NCBI GenBank assembly: GCA_023441625.1
Contig: JAEZOA010000098.1
Location: 1-23,161 of the forward strand
Length of the DNA stretch: 23,161 nucleotides
Direction of reading: 5' to 3'
Source of the DNA: Bacillota bacterium
GTDB lineage: Bacteria; Bacillota; Clostridia; Acetivibrionales; DSM-1351
The position numbers and the translations under genes are program-made. Below the pieces are notes generated by a model. It did not search any database and was not told the origin of the DNA. It worked only from the letters and a program-made list of their open reading frames with translations. Position 1 is the stretch's first letter, and every line of letters starts with the position of its first letter. Below are positions 1-6,360 of this stretch, in pieces.

Positions 1-1
1 G

Positions 2-40
2 TCTTGTATCCTAATACCACAAAGGGAAGCAAGATTTTTT
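2..40 (+). terminator. Possible plus-strand terminator at the left edge
   Basis: TCTTG at 2-6 can pair with CAAGA at 30-34, with a further short TCC/GGA pairing inside, and the hairpin is followed by six T residues. It would end a plus-strand gene lying left of the window, convergent with tsaD. The stem is short and interrupted, so the call is weak. Confidence 0.25.
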
Positions 41-72
41 ATTAATGCTACGAGCCTGTGGATAAAATAAGT

Positions 73-1083
73 TTAAGATAATTTTAATCCAGGTACCGCA
101 TTTAAATCCATCCCTGCCCGTTCACCCTTAATATATTCATAGTAAGCAGCACACCCAATCATAGCAGCATTATCAGTACATAAAATTAATCCCGGATACA
201 TTACTTCAATACCCTGCTTTTGAGCAATCTTTGTCATATCGGCTCTTAGCTGAGTATTTGCCGCAACTCCTCCAGCTAACGCTATCTTATTAATGTTTTT
301 AGCCTTTGCTGCCGCTATGGTGTTTTTTACAAGTACATCCACAACAGCCTGTTGAAAGCTGGCTGCGACATCTGGAATATTTATTTTCTCTCCAGTTTGT
401 TCCATCCTATTTAAATAGTTCAGTACCGCTGTTTTTAATCCACTAAAGCTAAAATCTAATGAATTGTCGTTGAAATAAACTCTTGGAAAGGAAATTGCTT
501 TACTGTCACCCTTTAATGCGTGCTTATCAATTAGTGGTCCACCTGGGTATCCTAACCCAATTGCCCTAGAAATTTTATCGAAGGCCTCACCTGCAGCATC
601 ATCCCTTGTCTGTCCAAGAATTTCATATACTCCATAATCCTTTACATGAACTATATGACTATGTCCGCCAGATGCCACAAGACATATAAATGGTGGTTGA
701 AGTTCGGGATATTGCAAATAATTTGCAGCAATATGTCCTTCAATATGATGTACCCCTATTAATGGTTTATTGGCAGTAAATGCAATAGCCTTAGCAGCAG
801 TTAATCCAACCAATAGAGCACCAACAAGGCCCGGCCCATAGGTAACACCTATAGCATCTATATCTGATAAAGTAATGCCAGCTTCCTCCAGCGCTTGATT
901 TATTACTGGTATAATTAACTCAACGTGCTTTCTTGATGCTATCTCTGGAACAACTCCACCAAATTTTTTATGCAAGTCAATTTGAGTTGATATAATATTT
1001 GACATGATATGTCTACCATTTTTAATAACTGAAGCAGCTGTTTCATCACAGCTACTCTCTATTCCGAGTATTAATGTATCCAT
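73..1083 (-). CDS. tsaD: tRNA N6-adenosine threonylcarbamoyltransferase TsaD
   Basis: TsaD/Kae1 family (also called Gcp), 336 residues, the usual bacterial length. With TsaB and TsaE it transfers the threonylcarbamoyl group from threonylcarbamoyl-AMP to A37 of tRNAs that read ANN codons, in the cytoplasm. Visible hallmarks are the N-terminal GIESSCDETA signature (residues 7-16), the metal-binding HxEGH-type motif with His113 and His117, the nucleotide-binding glycine-rich stretches, and the C-terminal CTDNAAM motif with metal-ligand Asp304. The ATG is preceded by GGAGG at good spacing. The gene has its own promoter and an unusual leader of about 150 nt. Its frequent neighbours tsaB and tsaE are not seen; a rimI-type gene lies at the far end of the window. 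Confidence 0.97.
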   Translation of the reverse strand: MDTLILGIESSCDETAASVIKNGRHIMSNIISTQIDLHKKFGGVVPEIASRKHVELIIPVINQALEEAGITLSDIDAIGVTYGPGLVGALLVGLTAAKAIAFTANKPLIGVHHIEGHIAANYLQYPELQPPFICLVASGGHSHIVHVKDYGVYEILGQTRDDAAGEAFDKISRAIGLGYPGGPLIDKHALKGDSKAISFPRVYFNDNSLDFSFSGLKTAVLNYLNRMEQTGEKINIPDVAASFQQAVVDVLVKNTIAAAKAKNINKIALAGGVAANTQLRADMTKIAQKQGIEVMYPGLILCTDNAAMIGCAAYYEYIKGERAGMDLNAVPGLKLS

Positions 1084-1091
1084 TTTTCCTC

Positions 1092-1118
1092 CACTCCAAC
1101 TGAACTAAGTCTTCTTTA
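1092..1118 (-). repeat. 27-bp direct repeat, tsaD-proximal copy
   Basis: Identical over 27 bp to 1216-1242, in the same orientation. This copy directly abuts the tsaD ribosome site. The two copies enclose 97 bp (1119-1215) that contain most of the structured element described separately. They could be a long target duplication, or the trace of a tandem duplication or recombination. Confidence 0.9.
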
Positions 1119-1188
1119 CCCGATGCTTACCGCCGCTAATCTCTCTTATTCTTGACTCCTCGATAAGCGGCGCTACCGCCCTGGATAA
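1115..1188 (-). repeat. Dispersed structured intergenic element, copy 1
   Basis: Read on the minus strand this stretch aligns with 13348-13420 read on the plus strand. Outside a variable loop of about 20 nt I count 45 matches in 53 positions. CGCCGCT (1131-1137) pairs with AGCGGCG (1166-1172). A second hairpin, CGCCCT (1177-1182) with AGGGCG (1188-1193), abuts it. The element lies in the predicted tsaD leader. No protein family is recognisable, and one reading frame has only about 29 codons between stops. It may be a non-autonomous repeat or a structured RNA. Confidence 0.7.
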
Positions 1189-1215
1189 GGGCGACTATGT
1201 CCAGTTTGTCGCTTA

Positions 1216-1242
1216 CACTCCAACTGAACTAAGTCTTCTTTA
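1216..1242 (-). repeat. 27-bp direct repeat, distal copy
   Basis: Second exact copy of 1092-1118. It overlaps the start of the -10 box of the predicted tsaD promoter and the likely transcription start, so transcripts would begin in this repeat, run through the structured element and cross the proximal repeat before reaching tsaD. Confidence 0.9.
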
Positions 1243-1270
1243 TAATATCGTAATGGTTTTTATTTTTCAA
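1242..1270 (-). promoter_or_regulatory. SigmaA-type promoter for tsaD
   Basis: On the minus strand TTGAAA (1265-1270) is separated by 17 bp from TATTAT (1242-1247), close to the vegetative consensus. The predicted start near 1235 gives a leader of roughly 150 nt. This makes tsaD independent of the polyol operon upstream, for which I see no clear terminator. Confidence 0.6.
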
Positions 1271-1325
1271 GGATACACGAAAAAATGGTACGTTTAACAC
1301 ACAAAAAATTAAAGTAAGCATCCAA

Positions 1326-2363
1326 CTAATCAAAAACAATTACACTCTTTACAATGTTACGGGCATTTTCTAGGGTATCTGCAAAGGCTCTTGGCGTATC
1401 CTCAAACTTGTATTTATCGGATATTATACCACTAATATCAATTTTTTTATCTGCAATTGCCGCAATGGTAGTTGGATAAAGATTCTTGTAGCGAAAAATA
1501 GACTTGATGGTGAGTTCTTTAGTACTAATTTGCCCAATTTTCAATCCGTCAACGGAGTCAACTGCAAGTCCTACCCATACGATTGTACCACCCGCTTTTG
1601 CAACTTGCACTGTCTGACAAATTGTTGCATTTGTTCCAGCACAGTCTATAACTACGTTCGCTCCTTTACCTTCCGTCAATTTTTCGATTTCGGCAATAAC
1701 ATCACATTCGTTTGCATTAAGGCTAATAGCACCCATAGCTTCAGCAGTAGCTAATCGTTTTTCGATAATATCAACAATAATAACCTTAGTTGCTCCATAT
1801 GCCTTTGAGGCCAGAAGTGAAACCAGTCCGATACAGCCTGCTCCGAAAATCACTACTGTATCACCTAATTTGACACCACCGGTTAGAGCCGCGTTAATTC
1901 CGATTGCCATAGGCTCTACCAAAGCACCTTCAACAGACGAAACACTATCAGGTAGCTTAAAGACAAAGCTTGCAGGATGGGCAACATAGTTCATAAGACA
2001 CCCACCATAGGGAGGTGTTGCAAAAAATTTAACATCAGGACAAAGATTATATTTGCCTGACAGACAAAACTCGCAGTTTCCACATGGTATACCTGGTTCT
2101 AATGCAACTCTGTCACCAACCTTCAGGTGTGTAACTCCACTGCCAACCTCAATTATTTTACCTGCACACTCATGACCTAAAACGAAAGGAAATTCCACAG
2201 CAAAATCACCGATTTTACCATGAGAATAATAATGAACATCAGAGCCACATATACCTATAGCCTCCATTTTTACTAAAACTTCATCCGACTTGATTTTTGG
2301 TATTTCTACCTCTTTGAACTCGATTTTTTTAACTTCAGTTAAAAAAGCAGCAATATTTTTCAT
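1326..2363 (-). CDS. Zinc-dependent polyol (sorbitol/xylitol-type) dehydrogenase
   Basis: Medium-chain dehydrogenase of the sorbitol dehydrogenase branch, expected to oxidise a polyol to a ketose with NAD+. Numbered from the ATG at 2363 (345 residues), the catalytic zinc ligands are Cys39, His64 and Glu65, with Glu150 nearby. The structural zinc site is complete (Cys94, 97, 100, 108). The Rossmann motif GAGCIG is at 174-179, and Asp198 at the end of the second strand favours NAD over NADP. An in-frame ATG at 2375 exists, but a GGGGA site sits about 7 nt before the 2363 ATG, so I prefer that start. The gene is last in the operon behind xylulokinase, which suggests a pentitol such as xylitol or D-arabinitol with xylulose as product. 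The exact substrate cannot be read from sequence. Confidence 0.93.
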   Translation of the reverse strand: MKNIAAFLTEVKKIEFKEVEIPKIKSDEVLVKMEAIGICGSDVHYYSHGKIGDFAVEFPFVLGHECAGKIIEVGSGVTHLKVGDRVALEPGIPCGNCEFCLSGKYNLCPDVKFFATPPYGGCLMNYVAHPASFVFKLPDSVSSVEGALVEPMAIGINAALTGGVKLGDTVVIFGAGCIGLVSLLASKAYGATKVIIVDIIEKRLATAEAMGAISLNANECDVIAEIEKLTEGKGANVVIDCAGTNATICQTVQVAKAGGTIVWVGLAVDSVDGLKIGQISTKELTIKSIFRYKNLYPTTIAAIADKKIDISGIISDKYKFEDTPRAFADTLENARNIVKSVIVFD

Positions 2364-2498
2364 ATTAATCCCCATTCCGCCGCAGCCGCTGTCGGCACAT
2401 ATAGTTATGAATAAATTGGAGCTGCGACTCTTACTAAATATGTTATTTTATGTTATTGTTAGAACTATTCTGTTTCTAAATTTTATGTTTAAAATTAC

Positions 2499-2534
2499 AC
2501 CGACTTTTTCGAGAGTCTTCGATAAAGTATCGGT
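2499..2534 (-). other. Imperfect hairpin between xylB and the dehydrogenase gene
   Basis: ACCGA (2499-2503) and TCGGT (2530-2534) pair, and inner CTTT/AAAG and TCGA/TCGA segments extend the stem. The T run on the minus-strand side is broken, so it is at best a weak terminator or an RNA-processing/stability hairpin inside the operon. Confidence 0.35.
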
Positions 2535-2546
2535 ATTTCGCTAATT

Positions 2547-4034
2547 TTAAACGTTCTGGAAAAGATTTTTATTATTTAAATATAATAATTTGTATTTTTC
2601 AAAAACTTCATTGTAGATTTTAACGTTCTCGTGATTTGGCAAAGTAATCTTCGGACTATATTTAATTATTGCCGCACAGGCTGCTTCAAGAGATTCATAT
2701 ACCCCTACCCCTACTCCTGCTATAATAGCTGCTCCAGTACAGGCCTCTTCCTTACCTAAAACTGTATAGATTTCAGTATTAAAAATATCCGCCTGCATCT
2801 GTAACCAAGTTTCGCTTCTTGCTCCACCTCCAGATGCTACTATCATTTCAATAGGAATTTTTAACTCTCTAAAAATCTCCAGACTAAGCCTTAATGACAT
2901 GACAACACCCTCCATTACAGCCCTGATCATATGCTTATGGTTATGCCTCAAGGTCAAGCCAAACAAAATTCCTTTTGCGAATGGATCCTGGTATGGCGTA
3001 CGCTCACCAGACAGATAAGGGAGAAAAAGCTCTCCTTCACTTCCTGCTGGTATTTCTTCTGCCATCCCATCAAACTCCTTGTAGGACAAATGCGGAAAAT
3101 AGTTCTCTTTTAACCACTTTAGCGTAATTCCACCATTTAGGTGCCCACCAAGAATAACCCACAGGTCATTTTTAACGTGGCAAAAGGTATTCGTCCTGAA
3201 TTGGACGTCATAAAGAGGTGTGTTAACTGCAGTTGATAGCTGCCCCGCAGTTCCGATATTGGCGGATACAATCCCTGGTTTAATTATACCATTCCCAACG
3301 GAGTGCATTAAAGTATCACCTCCGCCATAGACAACAGGCGTTTTCCAGCAAAGACCAGTTTTTATGGCACATTCTTTGGATAGCTCTCCTGCTATTTGAT
3401 ATGCCTCACCAAGCTTTGGAAAAAGGTCTATTTTAATTCCTATCTTTTCAATAATGTCATAAGCCCAACATCTTTTGGCTGTATCAAAAGCAAGTGTAGA
3501 AGATCCATCTGAAGCATCAGTGGCAAGTTCACCACAAAGTCTAAATCTTATATAATCCTTTGGTAGCACTGCTTTATAAATATTAGCATAATTTTGAGGT
3601 TCATTATCTTTGATCCACATTAATGAACACATAAAAAATCCAGTGCTAAGTGAATTGAGCGTTATCTTTCTTAATTCATCAATTTCAATAATATTATAAA
3701 TACTGTCAATTTGTTGTTTTGATCTTTGATCTGCCCAAATAATAGCCGGACGTATTGGCTTCATCTGTTTATTTAGAAGTACCAGCCCGTGCATCTGTCC
3801 TGAAAGCCCAATACTTTTAATATCTGAGGGTTTTATAGAACTATTGGATAAAGCTTGCCTTATTGTTCTTGCCGTTGCTTCCCACAAAAACTCAACATCT
3901 TGTTCTGCATACCCAATTTTAGGAGTCAATACACTATAACTTTCCGTTCCTACTCCCACTATATTCCCATTTAAATCCATTATAATAGTTTTTGCGCTTG
4001 AGGTTCCCAAATCAATTCCCATTAAATAAGACAT
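2547..4034 (-). CDS. xylB: Xylulokinase
   Basis: FGGY-family sugar kinase that phosphorylates D-xylulose to xylulose 5-phosphate for the pentose phosphate pathway. The N-terminal ATPase motif reads GIDLGTSSAK, followed by LSGQMHG and IIWADQRS, both typical of XylB. The second FGGY half contains YGGGDTLMHS with the probable catalytic aspartate, and then SGGGARSETW. An ATG exists at 4046, but it has no ribosome site and instead supplies GGAG about 7 nt ahead of the ATG at 4034, giving a 495-residue protein of normal length. It follows the FAD oxidoreductase gene across a 311-bp eroded gap and precedes the polyol dehydrogenase. Other FGGY kinases (ribulokinase, gluconokinase) are less likely given the motifs and partner gene. 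Confidence 0.93.
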   Translation of the reverse strand: MSYLMGIDLGTSSAKTIIMDLNGNIVGVGTESYSVLTPKIGYAEQDVEFLWEATARTIRQALSNSSIKPSDIKSIGLSGQMHGLVLLNKQMKPIRPAIIWADQRSKQQIDSIYNIIEIDELRKITLNSLSTGFFMCSLMWIKDNEPQNYANIYKAVLPKDYIRFRLCGELATDASDGSSTLAFDTAKRCWAYDIIEKIGIKIDLFPKLGEAYQIAGELSKECAIKTGLCWKTPVVYGGGDTLMHSVGNGIIKPGIVSANIGTAGQLSTAVNTPLYDVQFRTNTFCHVKNDLWVILGGHLNGGITLKWLKENYFPHLSYKEFDGMAEEIPAGSEGELFLPYLSGERTPYQDPFAKGILFGLTLRHNHKHMIRAVMEGVVMSLRLSLEIFRELKIPIEMIVASGGGARSETWLQMQADIFNTEIYTVLGKEEACTGAAIIAGVGVGVYESLEAACAAIIKYSPKITLPNHENVKIYNEVFEKYKLLYLNNKNLFQNV

Positions 4035-4093
4035 TTTATTCTCCATTCACAGCAGATTATTCGTCTATTAATTATATCAAAATAAATGAATAG

Positions 4094-4159
4094 TCACTCT
4101 TTTACTGAACCAGTAGTAAATCCAGCAATAAATTTCTCCTCTGATCTCCAGTGTATCTT
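4094..4159 (-). pseudogene. Remnant: C-terminus of a carbohydrate ABC transporter permease
   Basis: The minus strand reads WRSEEKFIAGFTTGSVKE followed by TGA at 4094-4096. A Tyr/Lys-Phe-x-x-Gly-hydrophobic-Thr-x-Gly-Ser/Ala-Val-Lys ending is characteristic of MalG/UgpE/AraQ-like sugar ABC permeases. The frame has no start: about 21 codons back it runs into the hairpin at 4158-4197. Permease genes commonly sit beside xylB and polyol dehydrogenase genes, so this is best read as the tail of a deleted transporter gene. Confidence 0.65.
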
Positions 4160-4197
4160 TATATGCTTACCGCGATAAAACACGGTAAGCATATAAA
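4158..4197. repeat. 15-bp perfect inverted repeat with 10-nt loop
   Basis: Arms 4158-4172 and 4183-4197 are perfectly complementary, with core ATGCTTACCG. It lies exactly where the permease remnant loses its reading frame. There is no T tract after the stem on either strand, so it is not a typical terminator. The 11-mer ATGCTTACCGC also occurs in the structured element at 1115-1188, hinting at a shared origin. Confidence 0.75.
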
Positions 4198-4216
4198 AAA
4201 TGATTTAAGCTATGTT

Positions 4217-4273
4217 TTATCTACCATTTTCCTTTGACAGGTACTCTTCAATAGCTGCCCGTCCCCACCAACA
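4217..4273 (-). pseudogene. Remnant: unidentified protein C-terminus
   Basis: The minus strand reads CWWGRAAIEEYLSKENGR then TAA at 4217-4219. Amphipathic, protein-like composition suggests the end of a real gene. A neighbouring frame just upstream reads DINATDILVVGG, as if a frameshift separates the two, and a TGA lies a few codons further back. I do not recognise the family. Confidence 0.35.
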
Positions 4274-4357
4274 ACCAGAATATCCGTTGCATTAATATCA
4301 TCAATTCAGGCCGAAAAATCAATATATAACATATAGTTCTCCAAATTCTTATATCAA

Positions 4358-5731
4358 CTAAAGGTGTAGTATCGCCCCATTTTCTTTAAGTATTTTTCTA
4401 ACTTCAAAATAGTTGACTTCCGAAGGAAGAATATTATTTTTTACGGCCAATGCTGCTCCTACACCGGCAGCTTCACCTATAGCCATACACGTAGGCATAA
4501 CCCTGGTGGAACCGAGAACTTCATTGTCTACCGATATACACCTGCCACTTATCATAAGCCCTTCAATATCACTACAAACTAAACAACCGTAAGGAATTCC
4601 ATAGGGTTCCTCAAGTGCAGTGAATAGCGTGGAATCATCTGCACCGCTGTGAATGTCAATTTTATATGAGCCTAAAGCGATAGAATCCTCCGATATATCA
4701 CCCTTTATAATTCTGTCGGCAGTAAGCTTCTTTATACCCATGATACGCCTGGTTTCACGCACCCCAAGGTTTGGACTAATATTAGAGATATAACAGTTCT
4801 CAAATCCTGGTACGAATATTTTTAACATATCCACTAATTTCCCAATTTGAATATGTCCCTCTAGTTCAGCTCTTGTTAAGTCAAATAAATCAGTTGCATC
4901 CACATTCAGATGGCGTGTGCTATTAACGTAGACTTGCCCCTCATTTGGACTATTAATATATATAAATGTATCCCGGTCAATCGGACACTCACCTTTTTCG
5001 CGAAGTTCCATGATAAGCTTCCTAAGACCAACAAAAACATGATTTTTGCTTTCCCTGAAGTATGCTGCATCATAGCCCTCTCCACATTCAATTTTATCCC
5101 CGTATGTAAGCTGATCCGGGTTCTTTTCAAGATAATCAAAGAACCTATCATGGTTAACATTCCCTAGAGTAAACATAACAGTTGGAGGCTGCAGAATACC
5201 GGAACCTTCCTGCCCCTTTTCATATGATGCACCTGCGAGATAGGCTATATCACCATCTCCTGTTGCATCTACAAAAACCTTTCCCTCTATTTCAATTCGC
5301 ATCCCTTTTCCTTGAACATATATCCTCTTTAATCTTTGGTTTTCTACGTCAACACTGATGGCCTCACAGTGTAAAAGTATGTCTACACCTGCTTCTTTAC
5401 ATGTTTCAATAGCAATAATCTTAAAAATATCAGGTTGAATAACAGTAACTGAATTGTGCATAGGGCATGTTCTGTGACCATAACATGCATCGCGTGCTAT
5501 AAGTTTATCCACAAACTCTTGTGCAATTCCAGCAGTTACCTGCCTTCCCTTTTTGTCCAGAAACGCAAGTAGCGGAAGTCCCAATGCCACGTTGCCTCCG
5601 ACATAACCGTTACGATCTACTAATAATACTTTGCTTCCTTGTCTAGCTGCCGCTATTGCAGCTGGCAATCCCCCAGGGCCTGCCCCAACTACCACTACAT
5701 CATACTTAACATTAACAGTTTTCATGATCAT
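4358..5731 (-). CDS. FAD-dependent oxidoreductase, function unknown
   Basis: 457 residues of the FAD-dependent oxidoreductase type often found in sugar-use clusters (PF12831-like). The dinucleotide-binding motif GAGPGG is at 16-21, with an acidic residue (Asp39) ending the second strand. VFVDATGDGDIAY in the middle and MISGRCISVDNEV near the C-terminus are typical of this group, as is the AIGEAAGVGAA helix that closes the FAD site. There is no signal peptide, so it should be cytoplasmic. The first ATG has GAGG about 6 nt upstream; a second ATG two codons in is less well spaced. It is first in the operon behind the consensus promoter, so it probably belongs to the same sugar or polyol pathway. 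Substrate and reaction cannot be deduced. Confidence 0.85.
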   Translation of the reverse strand: MIMKTVNVKYDVVVVGAGPGGLPAAIAAARQGSKVLLVDRNGYVGGNVALGLPLLAFLDKKGRQVTAGIAQEFVDKLIARDACYGHRTCPMHNSVTVIQPDIFKIIAIETCKEAGVDILLHCEAISVDVENQRLKRIYVQGKGMRIEIEGKVFVDATGDGDIAYLAGASYEKGQEGSGILQPPTVMFTLGNVNHDRFFDYLEKNPDQLTYGDKIECGEGYDAAYFRESKNHVFVGLRKLIMELREKGECPIDRDTFIYINSPNEGQVYVNSTRHLNVDATDLFDLTRAELEGHIQIGKLVDMLKIFVPGFENCYISNISPNLGVRETRRIMGIKKLTADRIIKGDISEDSIALGSYKIDIHSGADDSTLFTALEEPYGIPYGCLVCSDIEGLMISGRCISVDNEVLGSTRVMPTCMAIGEAAGVGAALAVKNNILPSEVNYFEVRKILKENGAILHL

Positions 5732-5948
5732 TATGACCTCTTCCTTATTTTATTATTAAACACAAGCGGCATAATCAACTAACACATGACACTTATACTT
5801 AATTCATTGAACTATTAAATCATCATGTAAGCTTTAAAGAACATTTAATCAAACACCTTTATTATGTTTTATGGAAGTATTGCCTTGCTGAATTACTAAG
5901 CCTTTCACCTACTTACGCACTTGCTTTTTCAAGGATATTACGTCTTAA

Positions 5949-5977
5949 ATTATAGTTAGATTTATTAAAAATGTCAA
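5949..5977 (-). promoter_or_regulatory. Consensus sigmaA promoter of the polyol operon
   Basis: On the minus strand TTGACA (5972-5977) and TATAAT (5949-5954) are separated by exactly 17 bp, a perfect match to the vegetative consensus. Transcription should start near 5942 and run into the FAD oxidoreductase gene. Such a strong promoter in a catabolic operon implies tight repression; palindromes lie about 10 bp upstream of the -35 box. Confidence 0.8.
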
Positions 5978-5986
5978 TACCATTCC

Positions 5987-6015
5987 TTAATTCAATTAAT
6001 AATTAAATTTAATTA
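5987..6015. promoter_or_regulatory. Candidate ROK-repressor operators upstream of the polyol promoter
   Basis: TTAATTCAATTAATA (5987-6001) begins with a palindrome of two 6-bp arms around one base. The perfect 16-bp palindrome TAATTAAATTTAATTA follows at 6000-6015. The same 15-mer occurs at 7610-7624 in front of the ROK gene. XylR/NagC-type ROK regulators generally bind AT-rich dyads, so shared sites before both transcription units suggest one regulator. Binding itself is inferred. Confidence 0.5.
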
Positions 6016-6111
6016 AACTATATAACGTTTTATTCGAGGTTCAAGAAAAGTAAAAATAACAACCTTAATTTCATAAAAATGATTTGCAGACATATTTATG
6101 GACAAAACAAC

Positions 6112-6162
6112 GCAAGTTGGCAAGCCAACATTGCAAGTGTGTTCCAGCTTCGCTGGACGCAC
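6112..6162. repeat. Two tandem hairpins downstream of the ROK gene
   Basis: GTTGGC (6116-6121) pairs with GCCAAC (6124-6129), flanked by GCAA/TTGC. Next to it, a GTGTG-bulge-TCCAGC arm (6137-6148) pairs with GCTGGA-CGCAC (6152-6162) around a TTC loop. They are richer in GC than their surroundings. Accessory terminators or a small repeat remnant are both possible. Confidence 0.5.
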
Positions 6163-6170
6163 TGTTAAAC

Positions 6171-6194
6171 AAAAGCTCTCGAATTATCGAGAGC
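6171..6194 (-). terminator. Terminator of the ROK regulator gene
   Basis: GCTCTCGA (6175-6182) pairs perfectly with TCGAGAGC (6187-6194) across a 4-nt loop. On the minus strand the stem is followed by TTTTGTTT. It lies about 170 bp beyond the ROK stop codon. Confidence 0.6.
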
Positions 6195-6360
6195 ATACTT
6201 GTATTTATTAGTATGATAATGTGAATTTTAAGCAGAAACTGATTGCAATATGATTTTAGAAGTTTTTAAAAGCTGGAGATAGTTAAGACTTATACAAATA
6301 CCTTTTCAACCTGTGGTGCATAATTTACTCTGTACAGTTAAGTATACTAAGATATTATAC

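Larger units (their letters stand above)
4047..4357. other. Eroded gap between the oxidoreductase and xylB genes
   Basis: 311 bp without an intact gene. It holds the last codons of a sugar ABC permease, a near-perfect hairpin, and the end of a second unidentified reading frame, described separately. It looks like the scar of deleted genes inside a sugar operon. Confidence 0.6.
5732..6360. promoter_or_regulatory. Control region between the ROK gene and the polyol operon
   Basis: 629 bp without a gene. From right to left it holds the ROK terminator (6171-6194), two more hairpins (6112-6162), a cluster of AT-rich palindromes (5987-6015), a consensus promoter (5949-5977) and a leader of about 210 nt. 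The leader contains a degenerate operator-like site near 5799-5811. I see no convincing riboswitch or small gene. Confidence 0.6.

Noticed and set aside
1092..1118. tRNA D-arm-like string (TTAGTTCAGTTGG on the minus strand) in the 27-bp repeat
   Set aside because: No matching acceptor, anticodon or T arms follow; the second copy has the same surroundings. Not a tRNA gene.
1092..1242. Two identical 27-bp repeats as a minimal CRISPR
   Set aside because: Only two repeats, a 97-bp hairpin-rich spacer and no cas genes.
4158..4197. Terminator between the FAD oxidoreductase gene and xylB
   Set aside because: No T run follows the stem on either strand, and xylB has no promoter of its own that I can see.
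5732..5942. Riboswitch in the long leader of the oxidoreductase gene
   Set aside because: I could not find a conserved aptamer core or a terminator/anti-terminator pair.
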